The notes: generated from the letters alone by a model not told the origin. Shown: positions 6,423-14,499, numbered from the stretch's first letter. The stretch is DNA of 20,022 bases from Oscillospiraceae bacterium (GCA_009776905.1 WRMX01000004.1:6771-26792); one strand, 5' to 3'. A program made the numbers and translations.

Positions 6423-9149
6423 ATGGCGAAAAATATGAAAAAAATCATCGCAGTTGACGATGACCTGACAAACGTCACAGCACTCAAAAGCACGCTGAAA
6501 CCGCTGTATGAAGTCTATACAGCACTATCAGCGGAAAAAATGTTCGAGATTCTCGCAAAGGTCGTGCCGGACTTGATCCTCCTGGATGTTGAAATGCCGG
6601 AAATGAACGGCTATGAAGCAATCCAAAAGTTGAAGTCAGACATACGCTATGCCCATGTCCCCGTCATTTTCATATCTGCCAAAACAGACGTCAACAGCGA
6701 AAGCGAAGGATTTACTCTTGGCGCGGCTGATTACGTGTCAAAACCGTTTTCCACTCCTTTGCTCCTCAAACGCATAGAAAACCAAATTATCATCGCCGAA
6801 AGGGACAATCTCCTTAGAACTGCAAACGCAAGGCTGAACGCAGTCATATCAAACTATGCCGGCATCATATGGAGCGTCGACAGCTCTGAGATCATAAGCC
6901 TCTTTAATGGGCTATATCTCGACAAAATCGGCTTTTCTCCGTCGTTTTTCGAGGGAAAAACCCTCGACGACGCAATGCGGCATGATCGCCATCTTGCCAT
7001 TATAGACAAAACGAGGCAAACATTCACAGATGGTCCGCAGGAATGGATATCGGAGATCGATGGTAAAAGATTCCATGCATATACAACGCCGATTTTCGAT
7101 GACAACGGCCGTGTGTCCGGGGTCGTCGGAAGCATAGACGATCTGACAGATATGATCGCTCTCCAGGATAAGCTGGAAACAACCGCAGCAAGACTCAAAG
7201 CCGTTGTTGCAAACTACCCCGGCGTCATCTGCGCTGCGGATAAAAACCTGAACATAACGCTTTTCGACGGCTTGCTGCTGCCGTCCTTGTTGGATAACCA
7301 ATGGTTTTTCGAGGGTCAGACCATTGAGGGCGCCCTGCAAAGAGATGAATACAAGCACATCATGGGTAAAGTATTCGATACATTCAACCAAGGCGCGCAA
7401 GATTGGTCGTTCGAGATTAATAATAAAGTCTTTCATATGACAACGACGCCCATGATAGAAAGCGACGGCAGCGTCTCAGGCGTCGTGGGCAGGATCGACG
7501 ATGTGACGGAAATGACCCGATTGCAAGAGCAGTTAAGCGCAGCCTTGGAAGAAGCCCGCAACGCAGGCAAGGTCGCGGAGGAAGCGAGCCATGCGAAGAG
7601 CAACTTCCTTGCAAACATGAGCCATGAGATACGCACTCCTTTGAACGCTATCATCGGGATGTCCCAAATCGCAGCAAAAACCGATGAAGTCGAGCGTTTG
7701 AAATACTGCCTGGCAAATATCGAAAATTCGTCAACTCACTTATTAGGTCTCATCAATGATATACTGGATATGTCAAAAATTGAGGCCGGCAAGCTGGACA
7801 TCGACAATGCCCCATTGAATATCGAAAAAATGCTCGTAAAAGTATGCAATCTCGTAATAGAAAAAACCGAGCAGAAGAACATCAAGTTCAACATCGTGCT
7901 CGGTTCCGGCATGCGGATGCATTATGTCGGCGATGAATTGAGACTGTCCCAGGTAGTCACTAACTTGCTTTCAAACGCCGTGAAGTTTACGCCCGAAGAA
8001 GGGAAAATCGAGCTAACTGTCAAAGAAATCGTAAAAGACAAGGAGAGCAGCATCCTACAGTTTTCCGTCAGAGACACCGGGATTGGAATGACAGAGGAGC
8101 AAGTAAGCAGGCTATTTACTGCCTTTGAGCAGGCAGAAACCAGCACAGCGCAAAAATTCGGCGGCACGGGGCTTGGGCTGGCGATTTCCAAAAGCATTGT
8201 CGAAAAGATGGATGGCCGTATCTGGGTGGAATCAGAAATCGGCATGGGTTCCGAGTTTGTGTTCGAGGTTAAGCTCGAGCGCCCGGAGCAACAGACGGGA
8301 GCCATAATATATGGAAACATCCGCCCCTCAGACATCACAATGCTAGTGTTGGATGCGGATGCGGATGAACGAACATATTTTAAATCGATTGTCAACAGCT
8401 TTGGCATCACGGCCATCGATGAGGCCAACACTGTCGAACAGGCTGTGGACAGCGTCGTCAAGGCGAGGAACATGGACAAGCCATATGACATCGTCTTTGT
8501 GGATTATAGGTCGGCCGGCGATGAGGGTATCGAAATGTTCAGGCAGTCGGGCATCAGGCTGGACAGAGACAATGTCGTTGCAATGGCATCATTCCTGACT
8601 TGGAGCAAGATTGAGGATGCAGTTCGCGACATTGGCATCAAAAGATTCGTGCCAAAACCGCTCTTTCCTTCCGCCGTGCTGGATGAGATCAATGGGATCA
8701 TCGGCGGGATCTCGAAGCAGCTTGATATCACATCCGAAAGCGTCATTGATGGCGCTCCCGATTTTTCTGACATCACAGTACTTTTCGCCGAAGACGTCGA
8801 AATAAACAGGGAAATTTTCTCTGCGTTGCTCGAAGACACCGGCATCAACATAGATGTCGCAGAAAACGGTCTCATCGCGGTTGAAAAGTTTAAAGCAAAC
8901 CCGGAGAAGTATGACATCATCATCATGGATGTCCAAATGCCGGAGATGGATGGGTATGAGGCTACAATTTCTATACGTTTCCTCGGCACCGAGCGGGCTA
9001 TGAACATCCCGATCGTTGCCATGACTGCGAATGTCTTCAAAGAAGATGTCGAAAAATGCCTCGCGGCCGGCATGGACGACCATCTCGCGAAACCAATTGA
9101 GGTCGGCGAGGTCTTCAAAAAAATCAATCAGTACTGCCGGAAAGGCTGA
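6423..9149 (+). CDS. Hybrid histidine kinase, type B with two PAS domains
   Basis: A 908-residue soluble kinase. The N-terminal receiver (about 5-125) has Asp55 (LLDVEMPEMNG). Two tandem PAS-like domains follow (about 135-250 starting RLNAVISNYAGIIW, and about 258-380 starting RLKAVVANYPGVIC). HisKA has His401 (NMSHEIRTP), and the HATPase has QVVTNLLSNAVKF, DTGIGM and GTGLGL. A diverged receiver (about 635-760) keeps FVDY and PKP. The terminal receiver has Asp836 (IMDVQMPEMDG). It is paralogous to 1323-3302, and the roughly 250 extra residues correspond to the two PAS domains. The second PAS strongly resembles that of the 3314-6106 kinase, suggesting domain exchange between the two kinase types. 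GGGGAGG lies 6 bases before the ATG. It is separated from the preceding operon by the repeat pair, so it may have its own transcription unit or depend on read-through. Confidence 0.97.
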   Translation: MAKNMKKIIAVDDDLTNVTALKSTLKPLYEVYTALSAEKMFEILAKVVPDLILLDVEMPEMNGYEAIQKLKSDIRYAHVPVIFISAKTDVNSESEGFTLGAADYVSKPFSTPLLLKRIENQIIIAERDNLLRTANARLNAVISNYAGIIWSVDSSEIISLFNGLYLDKIGFSPSFFEGKTLDDAMRHDRHLAIIDKTRQTFTDGPQEWISEIDGKRFHAYTTPIFDDNGRVSGVVGSIDDLTDMIALQDKLETTAARLKAVVANYPGVICAADKNLNITLFDGLLLPSLLDNQWFFEGQTIEGALQRDEYKHIMGKVFDTFNQGAQDWSFEINNKVFHMTTTPMIESDGSVSGVVGRIDDVTEMTRLQEQLSAALEEARNAGKVAEEASHAKSNFLANMSHEIRTPLNAIIGMSQIAAKTDEVERLKYCLANIENSSTHLLGLINDILDMSKIEAGKLDIDNAPLNIEKMLVKVCNLVIEKTEQKNIKFNIVLGSGMRMHYVGDELRLSQVVTNLLSNAVKFTPEEGKIELTVKEIVKDKESSILQFSVRDTGIGMTEEQVSRLFTAFEQAETSTAQKFGGTGLGLAISKSIVEKMDGRIWVESEIGMGSEFVFEVKLERPEQQTGAIIYGNIRPSDITMLVLDADADERTYFKSIVNSFGITAIDEANTVEQAVDSVVKARNMDKPYDIVFVDYRSAGDEGIEMFRQSGIRLDRDNVVAMASFLTWSKIEDAVRDIGIKRFVPKPLFPSAVLDEINGIIGGISKQLDITSESVIDGAPDFSDITVLFAEDVEINREIFSALLEDTGINIDVAENGLIAVEKFKANPEKYDIIIMDVQMPEMDGYEATISIRFLGTERAMNIPIVAMTANVFKEDVEKCLAAGMDDHLAKPIEVGEVFKKINQYCRKG

Positions 9150-9167
9150 GCATCACGTTAGATACCT

Positions 9168-9243
9168 AAGCGCTTCGCGCGGCGGTAGCGCCCTTGCGGC
9201 TGAAATCATCTTGTTGTATATTGATGTTGCGGGTCGCTAAGGC
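9168..9243 (+). repeat. Partial intergenic repeat with terminal stem-loop between convergent genes
   Basis: The sequence CGCTTCGCGCGGCG (9171-9184) matches the right half of the repeat at 6101 and 13647. It is followed by an imperfect stem, 9190-9201 with 9232-9243 (10 of 12 positions pair, counting G-T). The 30-base loop shows CTT-N4-TWTRTT-N3-GTT. The left half of the repeat is absent. It fills the 95-base gap between the end of the 6423 kinase and the end of the minus-strand membrane protein gene. It could serve as a transcription boundary, but has no T-run. Confidence 0.65.
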
Positions 9244-9244
9244 A

Positions 9245-10330
9245 TTAACATTCAATCTTTAAGTCGCCATCGTTAATCAACCCGCCCTTGCGCATCAAGG
9301 TTGCCACCAACCATGATACGACGACGGGAACGACTATGGCGACTGTAATTATCGCTAGCCAATTTATAATTCCCGGAACAATCACGGCTTCCCCTGCGCT
9401 TACCGCAGCCTCAGATGGGCTGACCCACCCCGCGACCACACCGATAGGCCCGACCATCCCGGAAGTTCCCATTCCTGATGCAATCGGCGGTCCGTTTTGC
9501 TTCAGCTTAAAGAGCACTGTCGCGATCGGGCCGTTTATGATCGATGCCACCACAGCAGGAATCCACAATATAGGCTTTTTCATCAGATTAGGCACTTGCA
9601 GCATCGATGTGCCAATGCCTTGCGCCAATAAACCGCCGACCTTGTTATCTTTATACGACGCTATGGCAAACCCGACCATATGAGCGCAACAGCCGGCGAG
9701 AGCTGCTCCGCCCGCTAAACCCACAAGGCCAAGCGCGGAACATATCGCTGCGGAGCTGATGGGCAGCGTCAGCACAATGCCGACAATCGCCGAAACAAGA
9801 ATCCCCATCAAGAATGGCTGCATATCTGTCGCCCACATAATCGCATACCCGAAGGCAGAAGCAACACGGCCTATAGGCGGAGCCAGGAGATATGCCGCCG
9901 CCACCCCGACGGCAATCGTGACAAGGGGCGTCACAATGAGGTCTATCGGCGTCGTTTTTGAAACAAGCTTGCCTGCAAACACAGCTATAAGCGCGATTAC
10001 AAACACCGCCAGCGGACCGCCGGAACCACCTAATGAATTTGCGGCTTGGCCGACGGCTATCAACGAATAGAGCACAAACGGCGGTGCTTTCAAAGCATAG
10101 CCGATTGAGACCGCCATTGCAGCTCCAACTGCTGCTGTTGCAAATCCGCCGATCTGGTTCAGGAATGGAATACCGAGGTTTGTGCCGAGGGTGTTCACGA
10201 TCGTGCCTATAAGAAGCGATGCGAAAAGCCCATGCGCCATGGCGCCCATGGCATCAAGGGCTATCCTCCTCCACGTGATCTCTATCCCTTGCTTCTTCAT
10301 AAATGCTGAAATAGACTCTGTCCTTGACAT
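9245..10330 (-). CDS. PTS_EIIC_2-type membrane protein (PTS sugar transporter subunit IIC-like)
   Basis: A 361-residue, very hydrophobic protein with about eight to ten membrane segments and a short charged N-terminus (MSRTESISAFMKKQGIEITW). Its glycine-rich stretches (NSLGGSGGPLAVFV, ASGMGTSGMVGPIGVV) and overall layout fit the PTS_EIIC_2 family of permease-like proteins. Members of this family usually occur without EIIA/EIIB partners, as here, so sugar transport through the PTS is unproven. It is the last gene of the HD-copA operon. Its ATG lies 28 bases after the copA stop, with GGAGGG about 11 bases upstream. The link to a copper exporter is unusual and the substrate is unknown; a general solute permease or membrane regulator is equally possible. 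The family call is from recognition of sequence style, not a search. Confidence 0.8.
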   Translation of the reverse strand: MSRTESISAFMKKQGIEITWRRIALDAMGAMAHGLFASLLIGTIVNTLGTNLGIPFLNQIGGFATAAVGAAMAVSIGYALKAPPFVLYSLIAVGQAANSLGGSGGPLAVFVIALIAVFAGKLVSKTTPIDLIVTPLVTIAVGVAAAYLLAPPIGRVASAFGYAIMWATDMQPFLMGILVSAIVGIVLTLPISSAAICSALGLVGLAGGAALAGCCAHMVGFAIASYKDNKVGGLLAQGIGTSMLQVPNLMKKPILWIPAVVASIINGPIATVLFKLKQNGPPIASGMGTSGMVGPIGVVAGWVSPSEAAVSAGEAVIVPGIINWLAIITVAIVVPVVVSWLVATLMRKGGLINDGDLKIEC

Positions 10331-10358
10331 ATGCGAATAATCCCTCCAATAATATGAG

Positions 10359-12611
10359 TCATGCCTTTTTTAGCCGCAGAGCATTCGACAAAACGGATAC
10401 CGAACTGAGGCTCATTGCTGCGGCAGCGAACATCGGGTTGAGCAACGGTCCGCCAAAAAGATGGAGGACTCCGGCCGCAATAGGAATCCCCACCACGTTA
10501 TATCCAAAAGCCCAAAACAAATTCTGTTTGATATTGCGAATGGTCCTCCTGCTTAGATTCACAGCAGTCGCAACATCCGACAAATCGGAACGCATCAGCA
10601 CGATATCAGCGCTCTCCAGCGCCACATCGGTCCCCGAACCGATTGCAATGCCGACATCCGCCTGGGCAAGCGCCGGGGCATCATTTATGCCATCTCCGAC
10701 CATCGCAATGACCAGGCCACCGGCTTGAAGCTTTTTTATCTCATTGGATTTGTCCTGCGGCAACACCTCCGACAAAACTCTGCTGATGCCAAGCTGCCTA
10801 GCGATCGCATCGGCAGTTTTTTTATTGTCGCCGGTGATCATCACAACATCCATGCCAATTTCGCGCAAATCATCAATTGCTTTCTTGCTCGTCGGCTTTA
10901 TAACATCCGCTACGGCAATAATGCCCTCGAAAACGCCATCCACAGCAACATACATCGGCGTCTTGCCTTCCTCCGCAAGCCTATCTGCATCGGCAGCAAG
11001 GCCGGAGAACGATACTCCGCGCTCCTCCATGAGCAGTAAATTACCGACAAGAACCGTCCGCTCCTGCAGCTCGGCTTCTATGCCTCGCCCCGTGATTGAC
11101 AAAAAGCGCGCAGCATCAACCAGCTCCAGCTCCTTTTCATGAGCTGCGGCGATAAAAGCCTGTCCCAAGGGATGCTCCGAAGCCTTCTCTGCAGACGCTG
11201 TGAGCATCAAAAGCTCGTCCGGAGCGACTTTGCCATTGGTGATTATATCGGTCACGATTGGCTTGCCTTCCGTGATCGTCCCTGTCTTGTCCAGCACGAT
11301 CGTATGGATTTTGTGCGCTGTCTCTAATGCTTCGCCGCCTTTGATCAGTATGCCTTTTTCAGCGCCATTGCCCGTTCCCACCATGATGGCCGTCGGCGTC
11401 GCCAACCCCAATGCGCACGGACATGCTATCACAAGCACGGAAATAAAGATTGTTAACGCAAAACCCGCATCGAAGCCCGTACCGATGAACCATGCGATAG
11501 CTGCCAATAACGCAACCAGGCACACGACAGGGACGAACACGCCGGAAACTCTGTCGGCCAAAGCGGCAATAGGCGCTTTACTGTCTTGCGCATCCTCCAC
11601 AAGCTTGATGATATGCGCAAGCGCAGTATCCTCCCCGACCTTGTCCGCTCGAAATTTTATGGCGCCGGTGGTGTTTATCGTTGCAGCATAGACAGCATTG
11701 CCGCTTTGCTTGTCCACAGGCATGCTCTCGCCCGTGAGCATCGACTCATCGACAGCAGTATGCCCATCGACAACGGTCCCGTCTGCGGGAATCTTTGCGC
11801 CCGGCTTCACGATGACAATGTCCCCAATCGCTACCTCGGCGACCGGGATCTCCATTTCCTCTCCATCGCGGACAACTATCGCAGTCTTCGGCGCGAGCCC
11901 CATGAGTTTCTTGATTGCATCGCTTGTCCGCCCCTTTGAAATTGCCTCGAGTGTTTTTCCCAATAATATCAGAGTAATGATCACGCCGGCCGATTCATAA
12001 TACAGCGAATGCACCGCAACATGGCCGGCTTGCGAAACCTGCGCTGTATTATATATGCTGAATAGCACCGCTGCCGTCGTCCCGATAGCGATCAAAGAAT
12101 CCATGTTCGGGCTGCGGCGCAGAAGCGAGCCGAACCCCACGACATAAAACCTATACCCCACCCCGACGATAGGCAGCGTCAAGGCAAGCTGTACAAGAGC
12201 ATATGTCATGGGGTGTTCCATCATGTCCAGCGCCATGGGCAGCGGCAATTTCACAAATGATATCATCGGCGCCATTGCGATATATAACAACGGAATCGCA
12301 AATATTATAGCGATGATGAATTTTGCACGAAGTGTTTGAATCTCTTTTTGCTTTCGCAACCGGTTGTCCGCCGCAGCGCCCGGTTTCTCTACATCCATCG
12401 GTGAATAACCGGCTTTTGAAATAGCTTCACGAATGGCGGATAGTTGAATAGCCTGCGGCGAATAGACGACAGACGCTCTCTCGGTCACGAGATTGACGGA
12501 CGCGCTCATGACCCCATCGAGTTTTGTGAGAGCTTTTTCCACACGTGAGGCACAAGCAGCGCACGACATGCCGCCAACGCCGATAACAGCATTTTCCAAA
12601 TACGTACTCAC
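10359..12611 (-). CDS. copA: Cu(I)-exporting P1B-type ATPase CopA
   Basis: A 750-residue P-type ATPase that pumps monovalent copper out of the cytoplasm. A single N-terminal heavy-metal-associated domain has GMSCAAC (Cys17, Cys20). Membrane helices follow, then the TGES actuator motif. The CPC metal site (Cys397, Cys399, in VIACPCALGLATP) precedes phospho-acceptor Asp441 (DKTGTITEG). The SEHPLG nucleotide-domain His motif and the GDGINDAPAL hinge are present. The last helices carry YN (FGYNVVGIP) and MSLSS, the residues typical of the Cu(I)/Ag(I) subgroup. Length and domain order are normal for a one-HMA CopA. The start is GTG and overlaps the stop of the HD-domain gene by 4 bases, implying translational coupling. 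No CsoR or CueR repressor gene, copper chaperone or evident copper operator lies nearby. Confidence 0.97.
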   Translation of the reverse strand: MSTYLENAVIGVGGMSCAACASRVEKALTKLDGVMSASVNLVTERASVVYSPQAIQLSAIREAISKAGYSPMDVEKPGAAADNRLRKQKEIQTLRAKFIIAIIFAIPLLYIAMAPMISFVKLPLPMALDMMEHPMTYALVQLALTLPIVGVGYRFYVVGFGSLLRRSPNMDSLIAIGTTAAVLFSIYNTAQVSQAGHVAVHSLYYESAGVIITLILLGKTLEAISKGRTSDAIKKLMGLAPKTAIVVRDGEEMEIPVAEVAIGDIVIVKPGAKIPADGTVVDGHTAVDESMLTGESMPVDKQSGNAVYAATINTTGAIKFRADKVGEDTALAHIIKLVEDAQDSKAPIAALADRVSGVFVPVVCLVALLAAIAWFIGTGFDAGFALTIFISVLVIACPCALGLATPTAIMVGTGNGAEKGILIKGGEALETAHKIHTIVLDKTGTITEGKPIVTDIITNGKVAPDELLMLTASAEKASEHPLGQAFIAAAHEKELELVDAARFLSITGRGIEAELQERTVLVGNLLLMEERGVSFSGLAADADRLAEEGKTPMYVAVDGVFEGIIAVADVIKPTSKKAIDDLREIGMDVVMITGDNKKTADAIARQLGISRVLSEVLPQDKSNEIKKLQAGGLVIAMVGDGINDAPALAQADVGIAIGSGTDVALESADIVLMRSDLSDVATAVNLSRRTIRNIKQNLFWAFGYNVVGIPIAAGVLHLFGGPLLNPMFAAAAMSLSSVSVLSNALRLKKA

Positions 12612-13612
12612 CTCACGTTATCATAAACCCAATAATTAAAGTCCAAGTCCAGAAACGATGCAATGCTTCCTTTAATCTCCGCATCGATCTTTGATATTCT
12701 CTTCACGCCGCTCGCCGTGGCAACCAGCGGATCGATATATCGTTTCTTCGATGGCACATTCACGCAATATCGGTCGCAAAGCGCGGCCGGGGATGTCGAA
12801 ACAGACGCAATATTCCTATATGCCTCCCAAGCTTCGTTCGACTTCCTGTTGCTCTTGAGCTTGCTGACGACCTCGCTCTCTGTCGTTTGCAGATCGCCAT
12901 GATCCAAAATCCCGGATTTGATCGCCTCACGGATAATCTCTGCCAGCTTCTGCATAGCAAACCGGTCCTCATCCGACACGTACAAACGCGAGTTACGCAA
13001 TGCCATTTCGGCAAAATCTCTCGCAATATCGAAAGATTGGAAGCATAGCTCCTGCGCGCCATGTTCGTTTTCCGCGACAATCAAATCATCATACATTCTT
13101 TTGACTTGATCCAGCTCATATCCGTTCAAAAGGTAGCCGTTTCCAAGCGTATATTCAAGCCTGTCCGCAGAAAGCATGGGAGTATCATTATCAGCAATAG
13201 GATATATATGATAATTGCTGACAACATCGGGGTCAATGCCGCGGTCGGAAAGCACTTGCATGATATGAGCAGAGCCTAAAATATGCCGGAGCGTCCCATG
13301 TTCTGTCGATGCCTGCGCCTCATGATCATTGTTCATAAAGTCGATCGCATGAGCAAAAACAGGCGTGGCTATATCGTGCAGCAACCCTGCAACAGCTTGT
13401 ATAATGCTATTCGTAAATGAGAAGACGATCCTCGAAACACCGATGCTGTGAATAAGCCTGCTATACCGATACCTTTCATGCCTATATGCAGGCAAACTTG
13501 TATATTCGCATCCGCAGTGCATTCCGACATCACCCAACCGCTGCATTTCGGGCGTGTTTATCAATTCGTTTATGATTTTCTGCTCTTCATCCGCATATAT
13601 GGAAATATGCAT
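12608..13612 (-). CDS. HD-superfamily phosphohydrolase (SAMHD1/YwfO-like)
   Basis: A 334-residue soluble protein with the metal-binding signature of HD phosphohydrolases: His55 (RLIHSIGV), His79-Asp80 (GLLHDIATPVFAH) and a later Asp in SADRLEYTLGNGYLL. The early arginine-His block and LLHD followed by P-F-H resemble the SAMHD1/YwfO branch, whose members hydrolyse dNTPs or other nucleotides; the substrate here is not known. The usual HDIGH is HDIAT in this protein, which alters the second conserved position and might change activity. It is the first gene of a three-gene minus-strand operon with copA and a PTS_EIIC_2-type protein. The ATG at 13612 follows a GGTGGTGAT-like ribosome site. It lies about 35 bases from the intergenic repeat copy 3, which probably overlaps its leader or promoter. 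Confidence 0.88.
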   Translation of the reverse strand: MHISIYADEEQKIINELINTPEMQRLGDVGMHCGCEYTSLPAYRHERYRYSRLIHSIGVSRIVFSFTNSIIQAVAGLLHDIATPVFAHAIDFMNNDHEAQASTEHGTLRHILGSAHIMQVLSDRGIDPDVVSNYHIYPIADNDTPMLSADRLEYTLGNGYLLNGYELDQVKRMYDDLIVAENEHGAQELCFQSFDIARDFAEMALRNSRLYVSDEDRFAMQKLAEIIREAIKSGILDHGDLQTTESEVVSKLKSNRKSNEAWEAYRNIASVSTSPAALCDRYCVNVPSKKRYIDPLVATASGVKRISKIDAEIKGSIASFLDLDFNYWVYDNVR

Positions 13613-13646
13613 AAATCACCACCACATGCAAATACCTTTTAGTCAA

Positions 13647-13786
13647 ACGTGAGGGCTCCGCCCCCACAACCCGGACGCCGCACGCTCCGGCTCAATTCGC
13701 TCTACGGCGGAAGTGAATTCCGCCTGCGAATTTTAGCCTCCACGCCGGCGCACCGTGCTTCGCGCGGCGATAGCACCTTAATGGCG
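13647..13786 (+). repeat. Intergenic multi-hairpin repeat, copy 3 (long form, diverged)
   Basis: It follows the order of copy 1 (6101-6237), starting ACGTGAGGGCTCCGCCCCCA. The double stem is AATTCGC/GCGAATT (13694-13700/13726-13732) around GGCGGAA/TTCCGCC (13706-13712/13718-13724). Relative to copy 1, one C-G pair has become G-C on both arms. The GC hairpin 13753-13758/13762-13767 also keeps pairing by a G-T wobble. It lies between two minus-strand genes, so here the flanking genes run opposite to the repeat orientation, unlike copies 1 and 2. Confidence 0.88.
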
Positions 13787-13831
13787 TCTGGAAGTATCTT
13801 GCTTTTTGTTGCAGTTTTTCGCCATTAAGGT
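13775..13831 (+). repeat. Terminal stem-loop of repeat copy 3
   Basis: ACCTTAATGGCG (13775-13786) pairs perfectly with CGCCATTAAGGT (13820-13831). The 33-base loop again carries CTT-N4-TWTRTT-N3-GTT. The TAA stop of the minus-strand gene ending at 13825 lies inside the right arm. Confidence 0.82.
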
Positions 13832-14499
13832 ACTATAAATTCGCCGTATCCGCTGATCATGAGCGGCGGATTCTTCCCGAAAACGCAGCCCACGAGCATC
13901 ATCCGCTCATAGTCCTCCAATGCAATGATCCTGTCGCTGCCGGCAGGAGCGCATGAACCGTCCGGAATCGGCTCCGTTACATCAGTGAGGAACATACCCT
14001 CCTTGATTTTCACGCATTTGGCAGGATATTCTGCAAAATCGGCCTTGGCAGGCGCCCAGGCAGCACGGCACAAACCAGCCTCCGCGTATATACGGCTGAA
14101 GAATTTATCGCAACCGAGAACCCATGTGACAGCGGTATCCGTCATTTCATCGGTCAAGCAAGGGATGGCCCCTGACTGCGCCTGCCCCGCTTGATCGACC
14201 GCGCCGAAAACAAACCCATCAGCCAGGACGAGCGCTCCGACTCCTCCCGTCATCTCGAACACCGCGACATTCGTGCCAAAGCGGACAAAATATGTGTCCA
14301 CATCCAGCTTTAAACACTCATAATCAAATGATTCGGAACCTTTCCCGGCGTCATATTCCAGCTTATTCTTGCCGGCAAACCTAAAAGAATGCTTTATTGC
14401 ATCGGATGCAATCGCGAGGGTTTTATCTTTGAAATCGTAATTATGCGCGAACCTGTATTGGTCGATGCCATACTTCGCGCCGTTATTCGCATGATTCAT
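13825..14499 (-). CDS. MoaF-like (calycin-type) protein, shorter paralogue
   Basis: A 224-residue soluble protein with no signal peptide. It is rich in alternating beta-type segments and resembles the MoaF family, often labelled molybdenum cofactor biosynthesis F although its biochemical role is not firmly established. It is a diverged paralogue of the upstream 284-residue gene. Matching blocks are TAVTWVLG with TCVEWHWG, YAKCVKIKEGMFLTDVTE with YVKIKDNMYLFDLTES, and LEDYERMMLVG with LQNYDRMYHVG. Its N-terminal part lacks about 30 residues relative to the paralogue. AGAGGAG lies about 10 bases before the ATG. It is separated from the upstream gene by a 126-base gap but is probably in the same transcript. 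No molybdopterin gene is nearby, so the family label should not be read as a function. Confidence 0.62.
   Translation of the reverse strand: MNHANNGAKYGIDQYRFAHNYDFKDKTLAIASDAIKHSFRFAGKNKLEYDAGKGSESFDYECLKLDVDTYFVRFGTNVAVFEMTGGVGALVLADGFVFGAVDQAGQAQSGAIPCLTDEMTDTAVTWVLGCDKFFSRIYAEAGLCRAAWAPAKADFAEYPAKCVKIKEGMFLTDVTEPIPDGSCAPAGSDRIIALEDYERMMLVGCVFGKNPPLMISGYGEFIVP

Noticed and set aside
8504..9127. Minus-strand open frame of 207 codons and its neighbours antisense to the last kinase
   Set aside because: Shadow of the diverged and terminal receivers. The sequence is Ser/Met-rich low-complexity mirror translation without motifs.
9031..9240. Small plus-strand frame running through the convergent gap
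   Set aside because: Overlaps the kinase end in another frame and then the repeat; no ribosome site.
9150..9244. Integron attC site
   Set aside because: A GTTAGAT near the left end resembles a core site, but a matching RYYYAAC partner, cassette structure and integrase are missing.
10324..11691. Several plus-strand frames opposite copA
   Set aside because: Antisense to clear CopA motifs, with Ser/Thr/Ala-rich mirror sequence and no ribosome sites.
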